A stretch of DNA of 54,020 nucleotides from contig JBGVED010000095.1 of NCBI GenBank assembly GCA_045119835.1, forward strand, positions 1-54,020. Reading direction: 5' to 3'. The notes below the pieces were generated by a model. It saw nothing but the letters and a program-made list of their open reading frames with translations, was not told where the DNA came from and searched no databases. The stretch's first letter is position 1, and each line of letters opens with the position of its first letter. The DNA comes from CALVUJ01 sp045119835. Its GTDB lineage: Bacteria; Bacillota_I; Bacilli_A; RFN20; DUOF01. Both the position numbers and the translations under genes were made by a program. Below are positions 24,395-33,300 of the stretch, in pieces.

Positions 24395-26554
24395 ATGAAA
24401 AAAACTTTTTTTACTACATTACTACTAATATCATCACTTTTTTTGATTTTTAATGCAAAAAATATAAAAGCGCAAGAAAGTGTAAAAACATACCAAGGGG
24501 AACTAGGATATGTATACACAGAGAGCAAAACGACATTTACTGCCTGGTCTTCAAGTGCTCATAAGATGAAAATAAACATAGAAGGTTGCGAGTTTGAAGG
24601 AACAGAGGTTATAATGTCAAAAGATTCAAACAATAATGCGTGGATAGGAATGAGTGGAAATAATTTGTCTGGTTGCGAATATTCTTATACAATTGAGTAT
24701 GAAGATGGGACAAAGTATGAAAATGTATTAGATCCATATGGAAAATATTTAAATAGTGATGGGACAAGAAATGTTATTTATAATGATAGTGTAACAGATT
24801 TCCCAAATTGGCTAGAGATACGAAATTATTTAAATATTAAGGAAAGAAAGAAGTTGATTTATGGAATAAATGTTTCAACATTTGCAAATTCAAATAGTTG
24901 GAATGGCACTGAAAGTTATAAAGGAAAGTTGCTCTCATTAAGTGAAACAGGAACAGCATACAATAATATTCCTACAGGATTTGACCATGTTAAAGACTTA
25001 GGGATAAAATATATAGAATTAAACAATATTTTTTCTAAAAACATGCCATATGTAGTTAATCAAGAATATGTGAGCGGAACTTATGGATATTCTGGAAGTT
25101 TAGAACTAAAACAAGTTATTAGTGCTTATCACAGCAGTAATATAGGAGTAATATATGATTTTGATATTTTGCAATTGGAAACAGGTGTTTTGAATAATTT
25201 AAAAAAGTTTGATGAAGAATATTATGAAACAGGAGATTTTATTCAATTTAATAAAGAAATGGTAAAAAAATATGTTTATGACCTATTAGTGACATTGACT
25301 ACTAAATACAAACTAGCAGGAATAAAACTTAGTAATATGGCATTGTACGATTTTAGTGAAGTAAACAAAATAACAGATAAAATTTTTGAAATAAGCGATA
25401 AAATAATTGTTTATGGAGATGGAAGTTATACAGACGTTAATGAAAATAAAGCTGGTGAAAACAATCTAAAAAATCTTGAAAAAACTAGAATGATAAATGG
25501 AAGCTTAAACTATGCATTAATAGGGGATGCAAATGGTAATCAAACAAAGGGTATACTAGACGGAAATTATTCTAAAGAAATAATTGAATCATTGAAATTT
25601 GCTTTGCTTAGTAGTGCAGATAATGGTCAAATTGATTACTCAAAAGTTATGGGTGTTAGTTATAAAAATTCTTGGGAAAATTTTTCTTCATATCAAATGG
25701 TAAATTATTTGGGTACTAGAGAAGGATTATCTATTTATGACAAATTGTTAATTAACAATTTAACTGGTAAAAAAATAATTGAACAAAAGATTGTTCTTGC
25801 TTTTGGAACATTACTATTAAGCGGAGGAGTTCCATATATAGAAGCAGGTAATGAATTTATGGTTTCATATCAAGCTTTTGGTAATAACTCTAATTTGGTA
25901 TGTACAAGCGACAATGCATTCTGCTTTCAAAAAAATAGTAATGAAAAAATAATTGACTGGAGTTACGTTTATGAAAATAAAGAGGTAACAAATAAATTTA
26001 AATCACTAGTGAATTTTAGAATAGGAGATACAAATTATATTCAAACAAATGAAGAAAATATTAAAAACACCGTTAAAATATATGATAATGGAAGTGGAGT
26101 AGTTGGGTATGTACGAGATTTCAAAAATGCCTATGTAAATGAACCAAAAAGAATAATTTCAATATTTAATTATTCTAATAATCAATATCAAATAGACGAA
26201 TTTTCAAACGAAGGATTCGAAAGTTCTTATCAATATAATTTATCAAGCAGAGATGGAAAAACTATAATAATGAATTCTAATTCTATTTACATGGAAACTA
26301 CAATAAGAGAACCTATCATTAGTCAATGGGTTATGTTGATTTTAGTAGTTGGAGTGATTGGTTTATTATATACATTTAATATTTTGTTAAATAAGAAATT
26401 AGTAGAAAAAAGAGGATATGATATAAATGATATTAGCAAAAAATATAGGCCATTTATAGACAAGAAAAAATTAGCTGAAAATGAAGAAGAACAAGCAGCA
26501 AAAGAAGAACAAATTAATGAGAATGAAGAAACGATAGATGATAAAAAAGAATAA
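24395..26554 (+). CDS. Secreted, membrane-anchored pullulanase-like (GH13) pseudoenzyme
   Basis: 719 residues. Signal peptide 1-27, a CBM48-like beta domain (about 30-125), a GH13 barrel resembling type I pullulanase (about 145-560), a beta domain, a membrane helix near 650-672 (WVMLILVVGVIGLLYTFNI) and an acidic cytosolic tail. Every catalytic position is altered. Region II reads GIKLSN (309-314) where active enzymes have GFRFDL, so the nucleophile Asp is Ser313. Region III is YGDGS, with the acid/base Glu replaced by Asp342. Region IV is NYLGTREG, with His-Asp replaced by Arg442-Glu443. The protein should bind glucan at the surface but not cleave it. No frameshift or stop interrupts it. Start chosen for AGGAGTG. 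Confidence 0.75.
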   Translation: MKKTFFTTLLLISSLFLIFNAKNIKAQESVKTYQGELGYVYTESKTTFTAWSSSAHKMKINIEGCEFEGTEVIMSKDSNNNAWIGMSGNNLSGCEYSYTIEYEDGTKYENVLDPYGKYLNSDGTRNVIYNDSVTDFPNWLEIRNYLNIKERKKLIYGINVSTFANSNSWNGTESYKGKLLSLSETGTAYNNIPTGFDHVKDLGIKYIELNNIFSKNMPYVVNQEYVSGTYGYSGSLELKQVISAYHSSNIGVIYDFDILQLETGVLNNLKKFDEEYYETGDFIQFNKEMVKKYVYDLLVTLTTKYKLAGIKLSNMALYDFSEVNKITDKIFEISDKIIVYGDGSYTDVNENKAGENNLKNLEKTRMINGSLNYALIGDANGNQTKGILDGNYSKEIIESLKFALLSSADNGQIDYSKVMGVSYKNSWENFSSYQMVNYLGTREGLSIYDKLLINNLTGKKIIEQKIVLAFGTLLLSGGVPYIEAGNEFMVSYQAFGNNSNLVCTSDNAFCFQKNSNEKIIDWSYVYENKEVTNKFKSLVNFRIGDTNYIQTNEENIKNTVKIYDNGSGVVGYVRDFKNAYVNEPKRIISIFNYSNNQYQIDEFSNEGFESSYQYNLSSRDGKTIIMNSNSIYMETTIREPIISQWVMLILVVGVIGLLYTFNILLNKKLVEKRGYDINDISKKYRPFIDKKKLAENEEEQAAKEEQINENEETIDDKKE

Positions 26555-26555
26555 T

Positions 26556-26585
26556 AAAAAAATGCTATTTAATTAGCATTTTTTT
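26556..26585. terminator. Bidirectional terminator between convergent genes
   Basis: AATGCTA (26561-26567), TTTAAT, TAGCATT (26574-26580), with A and T tracts on the two sides. It overlaps the stop codon of the RNase J gene. Confidence 0.85.
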
Positions 26586-28344
26586 ATTGATCACTATTTT
26601 GAACTTTTTTAGCTTTTCTTTGATCACGTTTTATAAAATTATATGCACCTTCGCCACTATCAACCTTATTCATTATAACAGGAATAATCATAGGATTTCT
26701 TCTTGTTTTGTGGAATAAAAATGTTGAGACGGTACTTTTTACTGTGTTTTTAATTTCTAAGAATGTTGTCTTTTCTTTTTTAAATAAGTTTTCTAGAGTT
26801 TCATTAACTAATTTTTCTATTTCTGTTATGAGTTGTCCATTTTCTTTTATATATATAAATCCTCTTGATAACACAGAAGGTTTAGTTAATAATGTATTAT
26901 TTTTAGAATCAATGCTCATTAAAATAGCAACAAGTCCATCATTAGACAATAATTTTCTGTCCTTTATAACAGCAGTAGATAAACCATTAGTATCATGCCC
27001 ATCAACATAAATATCATCCGCTTGAATTCTTGAATTTGCTAAAGTTATTTTACCTTTATCCATACACAATACATCACCATTAGCTAAAACAAAAGTGTTT
27101 TCTTTTTTTACTCCAACTTCATGAGCAAGTTCAGTGTGTAATTTTAACATTCTATATTCACCATGGATTGGCATAAAGTATTCAGGTTTAATCATTTTTA
27201 AAATAAGTTTTAATTCTTCTCTAGCAGCATGTCCAGAAGTATGTAAGTTCGATAAAACAGAATTAGTTAATACTGTAACTCCCGCTCTGCTTAAATTGTT
27301 AACAACTTTATTTATATTAGCTGTATTACCAGGAATAGGACTAGAAGAAAATATAACAGTATCGCCAGGCATAAGTTTTACGTGTTTATGTTGCCCATTA
27401 GCTATACGAGATAGGGCAGCCATAGATTCGCCTTGTGTTCCTGTACAGAAAATCAAAACTTCATCAGGTCTAAGTGTATTTGCCATTTCAGGAGAAATAA
27501 AGTAGCTGTCAGGGCATTTTATATATCCTAATTGTCTTCCAAGAAGAATATTTTTTTCCATTGATCTACCTAAAACTAATATTTTTCTTTTAAATAGCAC
27601 GGCTGCTTCCACAACTTGTTGAATTCTATGAACGTTAGATGAGAATGTTGCTACAATTATTCTGCTATTAGAATTTCTAAATATATCGTGAATTGATGCA
27701 ATTACCGCTTTTTCGCTAAGTGTTATTCCTGAAACTTCAATATTAGTAGATTCGCTCATTAATAAAGTAACATTTTCCTCACCAAGTTTTGCTATTTTTA
27801 ATAAATCTATATCTTTTCCTACTGGTGTTAAATCCACCTTGAAATCACCCGTTTCAACAATCTTACCATTAGGAGTATCTATAATAATACCTAAACTATC
27901 TGGAATTGAATGTGTTGTGTTAAAGAACGAAAATAAAAATGAGTCAACTTTAAAATTACTATTTTCATCAATTTCTATAATTCTACATTTCCTTTCAAAT
28001 TTATGTTCTTCTAATTTGCTTCTAATAAAAGCAGCTGCTAAACGAGGAGCATAAATACAAGGAATGTTTATGCTTTTTAATAAAAAAGGAATTCCTCCAA
28101 TGTGATCTTCATGACCATGAGTTATAAGTAGTGCTTTAACTTTTTCTTGATTCTCAATCAAATAAGAATAATCAGGCAAAACATAATCTACTCCTGGTAA
28201 ATATTCATCACCAAACATAACGCCAGAATCAATTACAACAATAGAATCACCATGTTGTATACAATACATATTTTTACCGACTTCACCTAAACCTCCAAGC
28301 GCAAAAACTAAGGTTTTGGTTGAAGAATTAACCAAATCTTTCAT
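26584..28344 (-). CDS. rnj: Ribonuclease J
   Basis: 586 residues, a metallo-beta-lactamase/beta-CASP nuclease with 5'-3' exo- and endonuclease activity in Bacillota RNA decay. Metal ligands: THGHEDHIGG near residues 76-85, HSIPDSLGI near 145 and VETGDFK near 163. The beta-CASP part has HTSGHAAREEL and FMPIHGEYRM near residues 368-395. The C-terminal domain is complete (NPMIIPVI near 555). The order of motifs and the length match RnjA; a paralogue RnjB cannot be excluded. Ribosome binding site AGGAGAG. Confidence 0.94.
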   Translation of the reverse strand: MKDLVNSSTKTLVFALGGLGEVGKNMYCIQHGDSIVVIDSGVMFGDEYLPGVDYVLPDYSYLIENQEKVKALLITHGHEDHIGGIPFLLKSINIPCIYAPRLAAAFIRSKLEEHKFERKCRIIEIDENSNFKVDSFLFSFFNTTHSIPDSLGIIIDTPNGKIVETGDFKVDLTPVGKDIDLLKIAKLGEENVTLLMSESTNIEVSGITLSEKAVIASIHDIFRNSNSRIIVATFSSNVHRIQQVVEAAVLFKRKILVLGRSMEKNILLGRQLGYIKCPDSYFISPEMANTLRPDEVLIFCTGTQGESMAALSRIANGQHKHVKLMPGDTVIFSSSPIPGNTANINKVVNNLSRAGVTVLTNSVLSNLHTSGHAAREELKLILKMIKPEYFMPIHGEYRMLKLHTELAHEVGVKKENTFVLANGDVLCMDKGKITLANSRIQADDIYVDGHDTNGLSTAVIKDRKLLSNDGLVAILMSIDSKNNTLLTKPSVLSRGFIYIKENGQLITEIEKLVNETLENLFKKEKTTFLEIKNTVKSTVSTFLFHKTRRNPMIIPVIMNKVDSGEGAYNFIKRDQRKAKKVQNSDQ

Positions 28345-28407
28345 TTTATTCTCTCCTATCTATACATTATTATACTTTTTTAAAACATTTGTTTTTTTGC
28401 TTTTAAT

Positions 28408-28436
28408 ATTATAGTATTAGAACAAGATAAAGTAAA
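28408..28436 (-). promoter_or_regulatory. Promoter of the RNase J gene
   Basis: On the minus strand TTTACT (28436-28431), 17 bp, TATAAT (28413-28408), about 65 bp before the start codon. Confidence 0.5.
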
Positions 28437-28494
28437 GAACTTTTAAGTAATCTTTTTATATAATGCTGGATATAATAAAAATAAAAGAAAGGAG

Positions 28495-28511
28495 AACAGT
28501 TTAATACTGTT
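28495..28511 (+). promoter_or_regulatory. Hairpin between ribosome binding site and start codon of the LCP gene
   Basis: AACAGT (28495-28500), TTAAT, ACTGTT (28506-28511) lies between AAAGGAGA (28488-28495) and the ATG at 28514. The ribosome binding site is 19 nt from the ATG, too far unless the hairpin folds and brings them together. Confidence 0.5.
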
Positions 28512-28513
28512 AG

Positions 28514-29335
28514 ATGCGTATGAAAAAAACATTAATATTCTTTTCTTGCGTTTTAGTTTTACTGGCAATATGCGGTTTTATCATAGCAAATGCTTTAAAC
28601 AATGAAAAAATAAATATATTAATATATGGACTAGATGGAAGAAGCGAAAATGAAGTTGAAAGAAGTGATGCGATAATATTAATAAATTATAATTTTAATA
28701 GAAATACAATAACAGCAACATCTATTCCTAGAGATAGTTATGTAAAAATAACGTGCAAAGATAACCAGTTTGATAAAATAAATCACGCATATGCTTATGG
28801 TGGAGAAAAGTGTTTGAACTCAACTGTAAAAAAACTGTTTGGTATAGAAGACATAAAAAACGTTAGTTTAGAATTTGAAAATGTTATTAAAATAATAGAT
28901 TTCTTTGGAGTGATAGAAATTAATCCTACAAATTCTTTTTGTCAACAAGATGTATTAGGGAAAAGGGTGTACTGTTTTGAAAAGGACAAAAAAATATTAA
29001 TTGATGGAAATCAGGCATTAGCATATATGCGAGCTAGAAAAAGTTTACCCAATGGAGACTTTGACAGAATAAAAAATCAAAGACAAATTCTAAAAAATAT
29101 AATAGATAGATTTTTAAAATTATCTCTACTTGAAAAGATAAAGTTTTTTAAATTATTAAATGAAACGTTAGTCACAGATATAAATATAAAAGATATTAAT
29201 GTAAAAAAATTAGTAAATGTTCAACAAATAAATTTAGAGGAATATACTTTAAAGGGGGAAAATTATTATAACAAGTATTATTACTACAAGTTAGATATAT
29301 CATATTTAGAAAAGATTAAAAAAAAATATATCTAG
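28514..29335 (+). CDS. LytR-CpsA-Psr (LCP) family protein
   Basis: 273 residues; LCP enzymes attach teichoic acid or capsule polymers from undecaprenyl phosphate to peptidoglycan. A membrane helix at 4-25 is followed by the LCP domain with NILIYGLDGR near 34, ERSDAIILINYN near 50, ATSIPRDSYVKI near 69, INHAYAYGGEKC near 91, and the lipid-phosphate-binding segment YMRARKS..GDFDRIKNQRQ near 172-194. It is short for the family and lacks any C-terminal extension. Three cysteines on the extracellular side (near 79, 98 and 140) are a small oddity. Ends TAG, immediately before the tRNA promoter. Confidence 0.88.
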   Translation: MRMKKTLIFFSCVLVLLAICGFIIANALNNEKINILIYGLDGRSENEVERSDAIILINYNFNRNTITATSIPRDSYVKITCKDNQFDKINHAYAYGGEKCLNSTVKKLFGIEDIKNVSLEFENVIKIIDFFGVIEINPTNSFCQQDVLGKRVYCFEKDKKILIDGNQALAYMRARKSLPNGDFDRIKNQRQILKNIIDRFLKLSLLEKIKFFKLLNETLVTDINIKDINVKKLVNVQQINLEEYTLKGENYYNKYYYYKLDISYLEKIKKKYI

Positions 29336-29337
29336 TG

Positions 29338-29366
29338 TTGTCAACTATTAAAATGCGTGATATAAT
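29338..29366 (+). promoter_or_regulatory. Promoter of the tRNA operon
   Basis: TTGTCA (29338-29343), 17 bp, TATAAT (29361-29366); the first tRNA begins 12 bp later. A near-consensus stable-RNA promoter. Confidence 0.8.
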
Positions 29367-29377
29367 GTAAAAGCGCT

Positions 29378-29452
29378 GGTTCCTTAGCCAAGTTGGTAAG
29401 GCAATTGACTGCAACTCAATGATCGCCGGTTCGAGTCCGACAGGAACCTCCA
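29378..29452 (+). tRNA. tRNA-Cys (GCA)
   Basis: Acceptor GGTTCCT pairs with AGGAACC; discriminator T, as expected for Cys; encoded CCA. Anticodon loop CTGCAAC gives GCA. Confidence 0.95.
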
Positions 29453-29484
29453 TATATAATACTTTAAAAAAAATAAAAAAAGTA

Positions 29485-29513
29485 TTGCATTATTATCTGC
29501 CATTTGGTATTAT
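29485..29513 (+). promoter_or_regulatory. Second tRNA-operon promoter
   Basis: TTGCAT (29485-29490), 17 bp, TATTAT (29508-29513) in the 78-bp gap between tRNA-Cys and tRNA-Pro. The following tRNAs may be transcribed separately from tRNA-Cys. Confidence 0.5.
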
Positions 29514-29530
29514 ATTTAGGCATTTGTGAA

Positions 29531-29607
29531 CGGAATGTAGCACAACTTGGCAGTGCATCTGGTTTGGGACCAGAGGGTTGCAGGTTCAAATCCTGTCATT
29601 CCGACCA
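29531..29607 (+). tRNA. tRNA-Pro (TGG)
   Basis: Acceptor CGGAATG pairs with CATTCCG; encoded CCA. Anticodon loop TTTGGGA gives TGG. The C1-G72 pair is typical of bacterial Pro tRNA. Confidence 0.95.
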
Positions 29608-29615
29608 TTGTTTGT

Positions 29616-29691
29616 GGGGTCATAGCTCAGCTGGGAGAGCACCTGCCTTGCACGCAGGGGGTCAGGGGTTCGATCCCCCTTGGCTCCACCA
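29616..29691 (+). tRNA. tRNA-Ala (TGC)
   Basis: Acceptor GGGGTCA pairs with TGGCTCC and holds the G3-U70 wobble that identifies Ala. Anticodon loop CTTGCAC gives TGC; CCA encoded. Confidence 0.95.
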
Positions 29692-29703
29692 ATTTTATTT
29701 TAT

Positions 29704-29780
29704 GGCGGAATAGCTCAGTTGGCTAGAGCATCCGGTTCATACCCGGCAGGTCGTAGGTTCAAGTCCTATTTCCGCTACCA
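29704..29780 (+). tRNA. tRNA-Met (CAT), elongator
   Basis: Acceptor GGCGGAA pairs with TTCCGCT; anticodon loop TTCATAC gives CAT. Paired position 1 and the overall sequence match Bacillota elongator Met rather than initiator. Confidence 0.85.
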
Positions 29781-29801
29781 TTCATATTAAAGTTTATATA
29801 C

Positions 29802-29878
<77 letters not shown>

Positions 29879-29890
29879 CTTAAATTTAAT

Positions 29891-29981
29891 GGAGGAATAC
29901 CCAAGTGGGTGAAGGGTCCGGTCTTGAAAACCGGTAGGGGCTGAGAGGCCCGCCAGGGTTCGAATCCCTGTTCCTCCGCCA
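29891..29981 (+). tRNA. tRNA-Ser (TGA)
   Basis: Acceptor GGAGGAA pairs with TTCCTCC, discriminator G, CCA encoded. Long variable arm (type II tRNA, 91 nt) and anticodon loop CTTGAAA giving TGA. Confidence 0.95.
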
Positions 29982-29998
29982 GCTGTTTATTTATATAT

Positions 29999-30075
<77 letters not shown>

Positions 30076-30151
30076 GGTTCTGTGGTGTAGTGGTTAACAT
30101 GTCTCCCTGTCACGGAGAAGATCGCGGGTTCGATCCCCGTCAGGACCGCCA
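30076..30151 (+). tRNA. tRNA-Asp (GTC)
   Basis: Acceptor GGTTCTG pairs with CAGGACC, discriminator G; anticodon loop CTGTCAC gives GTC. CCA encoded. Confidence 0.94.
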
Positions 30152-30154
30152 TTT

Positions 30155-30230
<76 letters not shown>

Positions 30231-30294
30231 TGCAAGAGAAATACGAACTTATTTATCTGTTTGATGATTTAAAATTTATGGTTCGATACAAATT

Positions 30295-30320
30295 AAGGTA
30301 GTCTTAGGACTGCCTTTTTT
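30295..30320 (+). terminator. Terminator of the tRNA operon
   Basis: AGGTAGTC (30296-30303), TTA, GGACTGCCT (30307-30315), then T. One G-U wobble in the stem. The phage terminator on the other strand starts 23 bp further on. Confidence 0.8.
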
Positions 30321-30342
30321 AATATAAATTTGCACAAAAAAA

Positions 30343-30370
30343 GAGTGTAAGCCATTTAAGACCTACACTC
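30343..30370 (-). terminator. Terminator of the phage late operon
   Basis: GAGTGTA (30343-30349) pairs with TACACTC (30364-30370). On the minus strand a run of seven T follows, just after the stop of the giant polyvalent gene. The host-phage junction must lie between here and tRNA-Phe or within it. Confidence 0.8.
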
Positions 30371-30378
30371 ATTTTACT

Positions 30379-33300
30379 TTATTCACTATAACCACATAAC
30401 TCCAACATTTGAGTTAGTTCAGTGCCTCTATATCCTTTTTTCATTAATTCCCTTTTAACTAATTCTTTGCCATTAACATTTTTGTATCCTAATAATCCCA
30501 TAATCATGTATTTTTGAACAGCAGTTAATTTTAATGAGCTAACATATTTAGTTACTTTAGATTTCTTGCTTCCTGCAATTGATTTACCATTATCATCTTT
30601 ATCAGCAGTAAATACGTTTGCCTGTGCTACAATCATAGCAAGTTGATCTACAGGAATTAATTCGCCAAATATTAGATTTTTAGAATTAATAGATTTTCCT
30701 AAAAATTCTTCTAACCCTTTATCATAATAATACTCATTAATATAGTTAATGGCTTTTGCTTTTGCCTCGTCATCCAATGCATCATATCCTTTAGAATTTA
30801 TCATCTTCTTAATAGATTCATTAGACATAGAATATGTGCTTTTAAATGTATTATATTGCTTTTTATTTAATGTGTATTGTTGACCATTGTATGTAACAGT
30901 TCCATTTAACTTTCTAGGAAGAATATCATAATCATTTGATATTAGATGCTGATATGTAGTTAATACTTTGTCATCTTCTACTTTCCCTGTTTTAGTTCCG
31001 AATATAATATTAATGATAGAATTAGCAAGTTCTTCATCACCATTCTCAGTAGCTTGTTTTATTTTCTTAATATACAAAGCATTTGATTTAGTTTTGAAGA
31101 GAGCTTCATATTCTTCTCTAGTTTTAGGTGATACTTTACCAACAATTCCTTTCATGTAAGTTTCTACATTTTGAACAGGAACACCAAGTAGTTTACTTAT
31201 ACTTAGTGCGGTTTTTCTAATTGATGCATTTCTTTTTACTTCATCTTGATAATCACCACTTATTAAAGTAGCAGTATTCTTATATAAATCTGAAGCAATC
31301 TCTACTGTATCACTCAAAGCAGTATATGCCATATTAGTAGGTTCATATCCTTTTAATTTATCATACACATCTCCACCAAAAGGAATTAATCCCATCATAT
31401 TAGCAGTCATTTCATTTTTAGCAATATCAGACCACTCTTCTTCATCATCTTTTCCTTTTATCCATTTAAACGCTAATGCAATTGCTAATAGCATTGTTTG
31501 GTTAATAATAAATGCACTACCTGATTTTGTTATATTGGTTTTAGCGGTAGCAAGTAACTTTCTACCTTGATTAACAATTTCAATATCATTACTTTTAATC
31601 ATATTTCTAGCAGTGAAATATTTATTAACGGAAGAAATCAATCTTCCTGTTAATTGAATAGCATCTCCAGTAAACATTCTAGCAAATTTCACAAGTTCAT
31701 TTTGACTTCTCATCCATTCACTTCTGCCTAAAGCATCACTAGTTTGTTGCGTTCTAAATACAACAGCATCTAATCTTTTACCTGCTTCTTTCTTGTTTGC
31801 TTCAGTTCCAAATTCATAACCTTTTCCCATAGTATCTGCTATCTCGTATTGCGCAGCAAACCACAATGTTTGAATTGCATTACTATCCATCCAAGAAATA
31901 GGCTTTGTAGTGAAGTCATTAACAGCTTTAGTTGCTTTAGCAGTCACTTTGCCAAAAGAGGAACCAATTTCTTTTCCTATTTGTCTTATTTCTGTAATAT
32001 CAGCACTGTTTCCTATTTGCATTCTTTCCCACATTAATGATGAATATTTTGCTAAATCTTTCTTGTTTTCTTCGCCAAAGAAATGAGATGTTCCTTTTGC
32101 TACATATTTAGCATCAAACTCAGATAATGCGCCTGCTAATGATAATGTTTGAGTTACCAACACCTTAGGATTAGCGCCTAATGCAGCATTTGCTCCTGCC
32201 CATCTAATTTTAGAAGCCATATTAGTAATAAATCCTTTTTCATGAGTTCCTATACCCTGCATATCTTTCCATAGATTATCCATGTATTTTTCAAAGTCTG
32301 GATCTATTTTTTGAATTTCACCACGCATATTAGTGGTTGTATCATGTCCTGCTAAAGTAGGAACTTGTTTGTTTGTTATTCTATTATAAGCAGTCAAAGG
32401 AATAGCATATCCATAATATACAGACATATTTCTAGTATGATTAGCAATAATATTGTCAACTCCATCAATAACTAATTTATTTGCTGCTTTAGGTTTAACC
32501 GATTTATTCATTCCCATTTCCAAAACATATTGATTTATATCATGGTTGTTTTGTCCTGCTTGTGTATAAATCTTATCACTAGAAACTTTTAATGGAAAAT
32601 AGTATCCACTTTCAATATTCGATATTCCATAAAGTTTCATATCTACTGATTTTTTAGCATCTCTAGACCTTTTATTAAAGAATTCACCAGTTAAAGCAAT
32701 GTATTTTTTATCCGCTTCAGTTAAATTGTTTTTTATTTGTTCAATCATGTTTTTTGTTATAGTAACATCTCTACCTTTAGAAAAAGCTTCTACCATTTTT
32801 CCTTGAGTAGCAAGAGTATTATCTAATAACCTAATAACACCAGAATTGCCATCTTTATTAAATATATGGCTTTGTCCTTGTTCTCTTAAAGAAGTTAAGT
32901 AAATACTTATAGCCTGTCTTTTAGAAATATTTAAAGTGTGTTCTTTATCTTTCAAAGTTAATTCTTCTTGCAATTGATTCAAATAGTTTTTATTTTCAGT
33001 AAAGAATTCTTCAAATAAGTCATTTGTTTCTTTCACAAAATTAGCTCTTTTTCTGTCACCTTCTAACATTTCATTATAAAGTCTAACAGCCATAGAATTC
33101 TCTCTGTAAAGACCAAATTCAGCCATTCTATCATAAGGGTTAGTATATACTTTATGTCTAAATCTATTAAGGACTCCATCTTGTCTTTTTAGTATTTTAC
33201 TAGCCTGTATTGTTTCCTTTACTGCCTGTTGTGATAATTCAGTATTAGAAACAGCCTTTCCTTCAAATACAACTTGATCATACGTTCTTAATTGATGAGC

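Noticed and set aside
24289..24528. Longer N-terminus for the DUF1189-like protein
   Set aside because: The extra 80 codons would run through both divergent promoters and into the signal peptide of the opposite gene, and contain no ribosome binding site.
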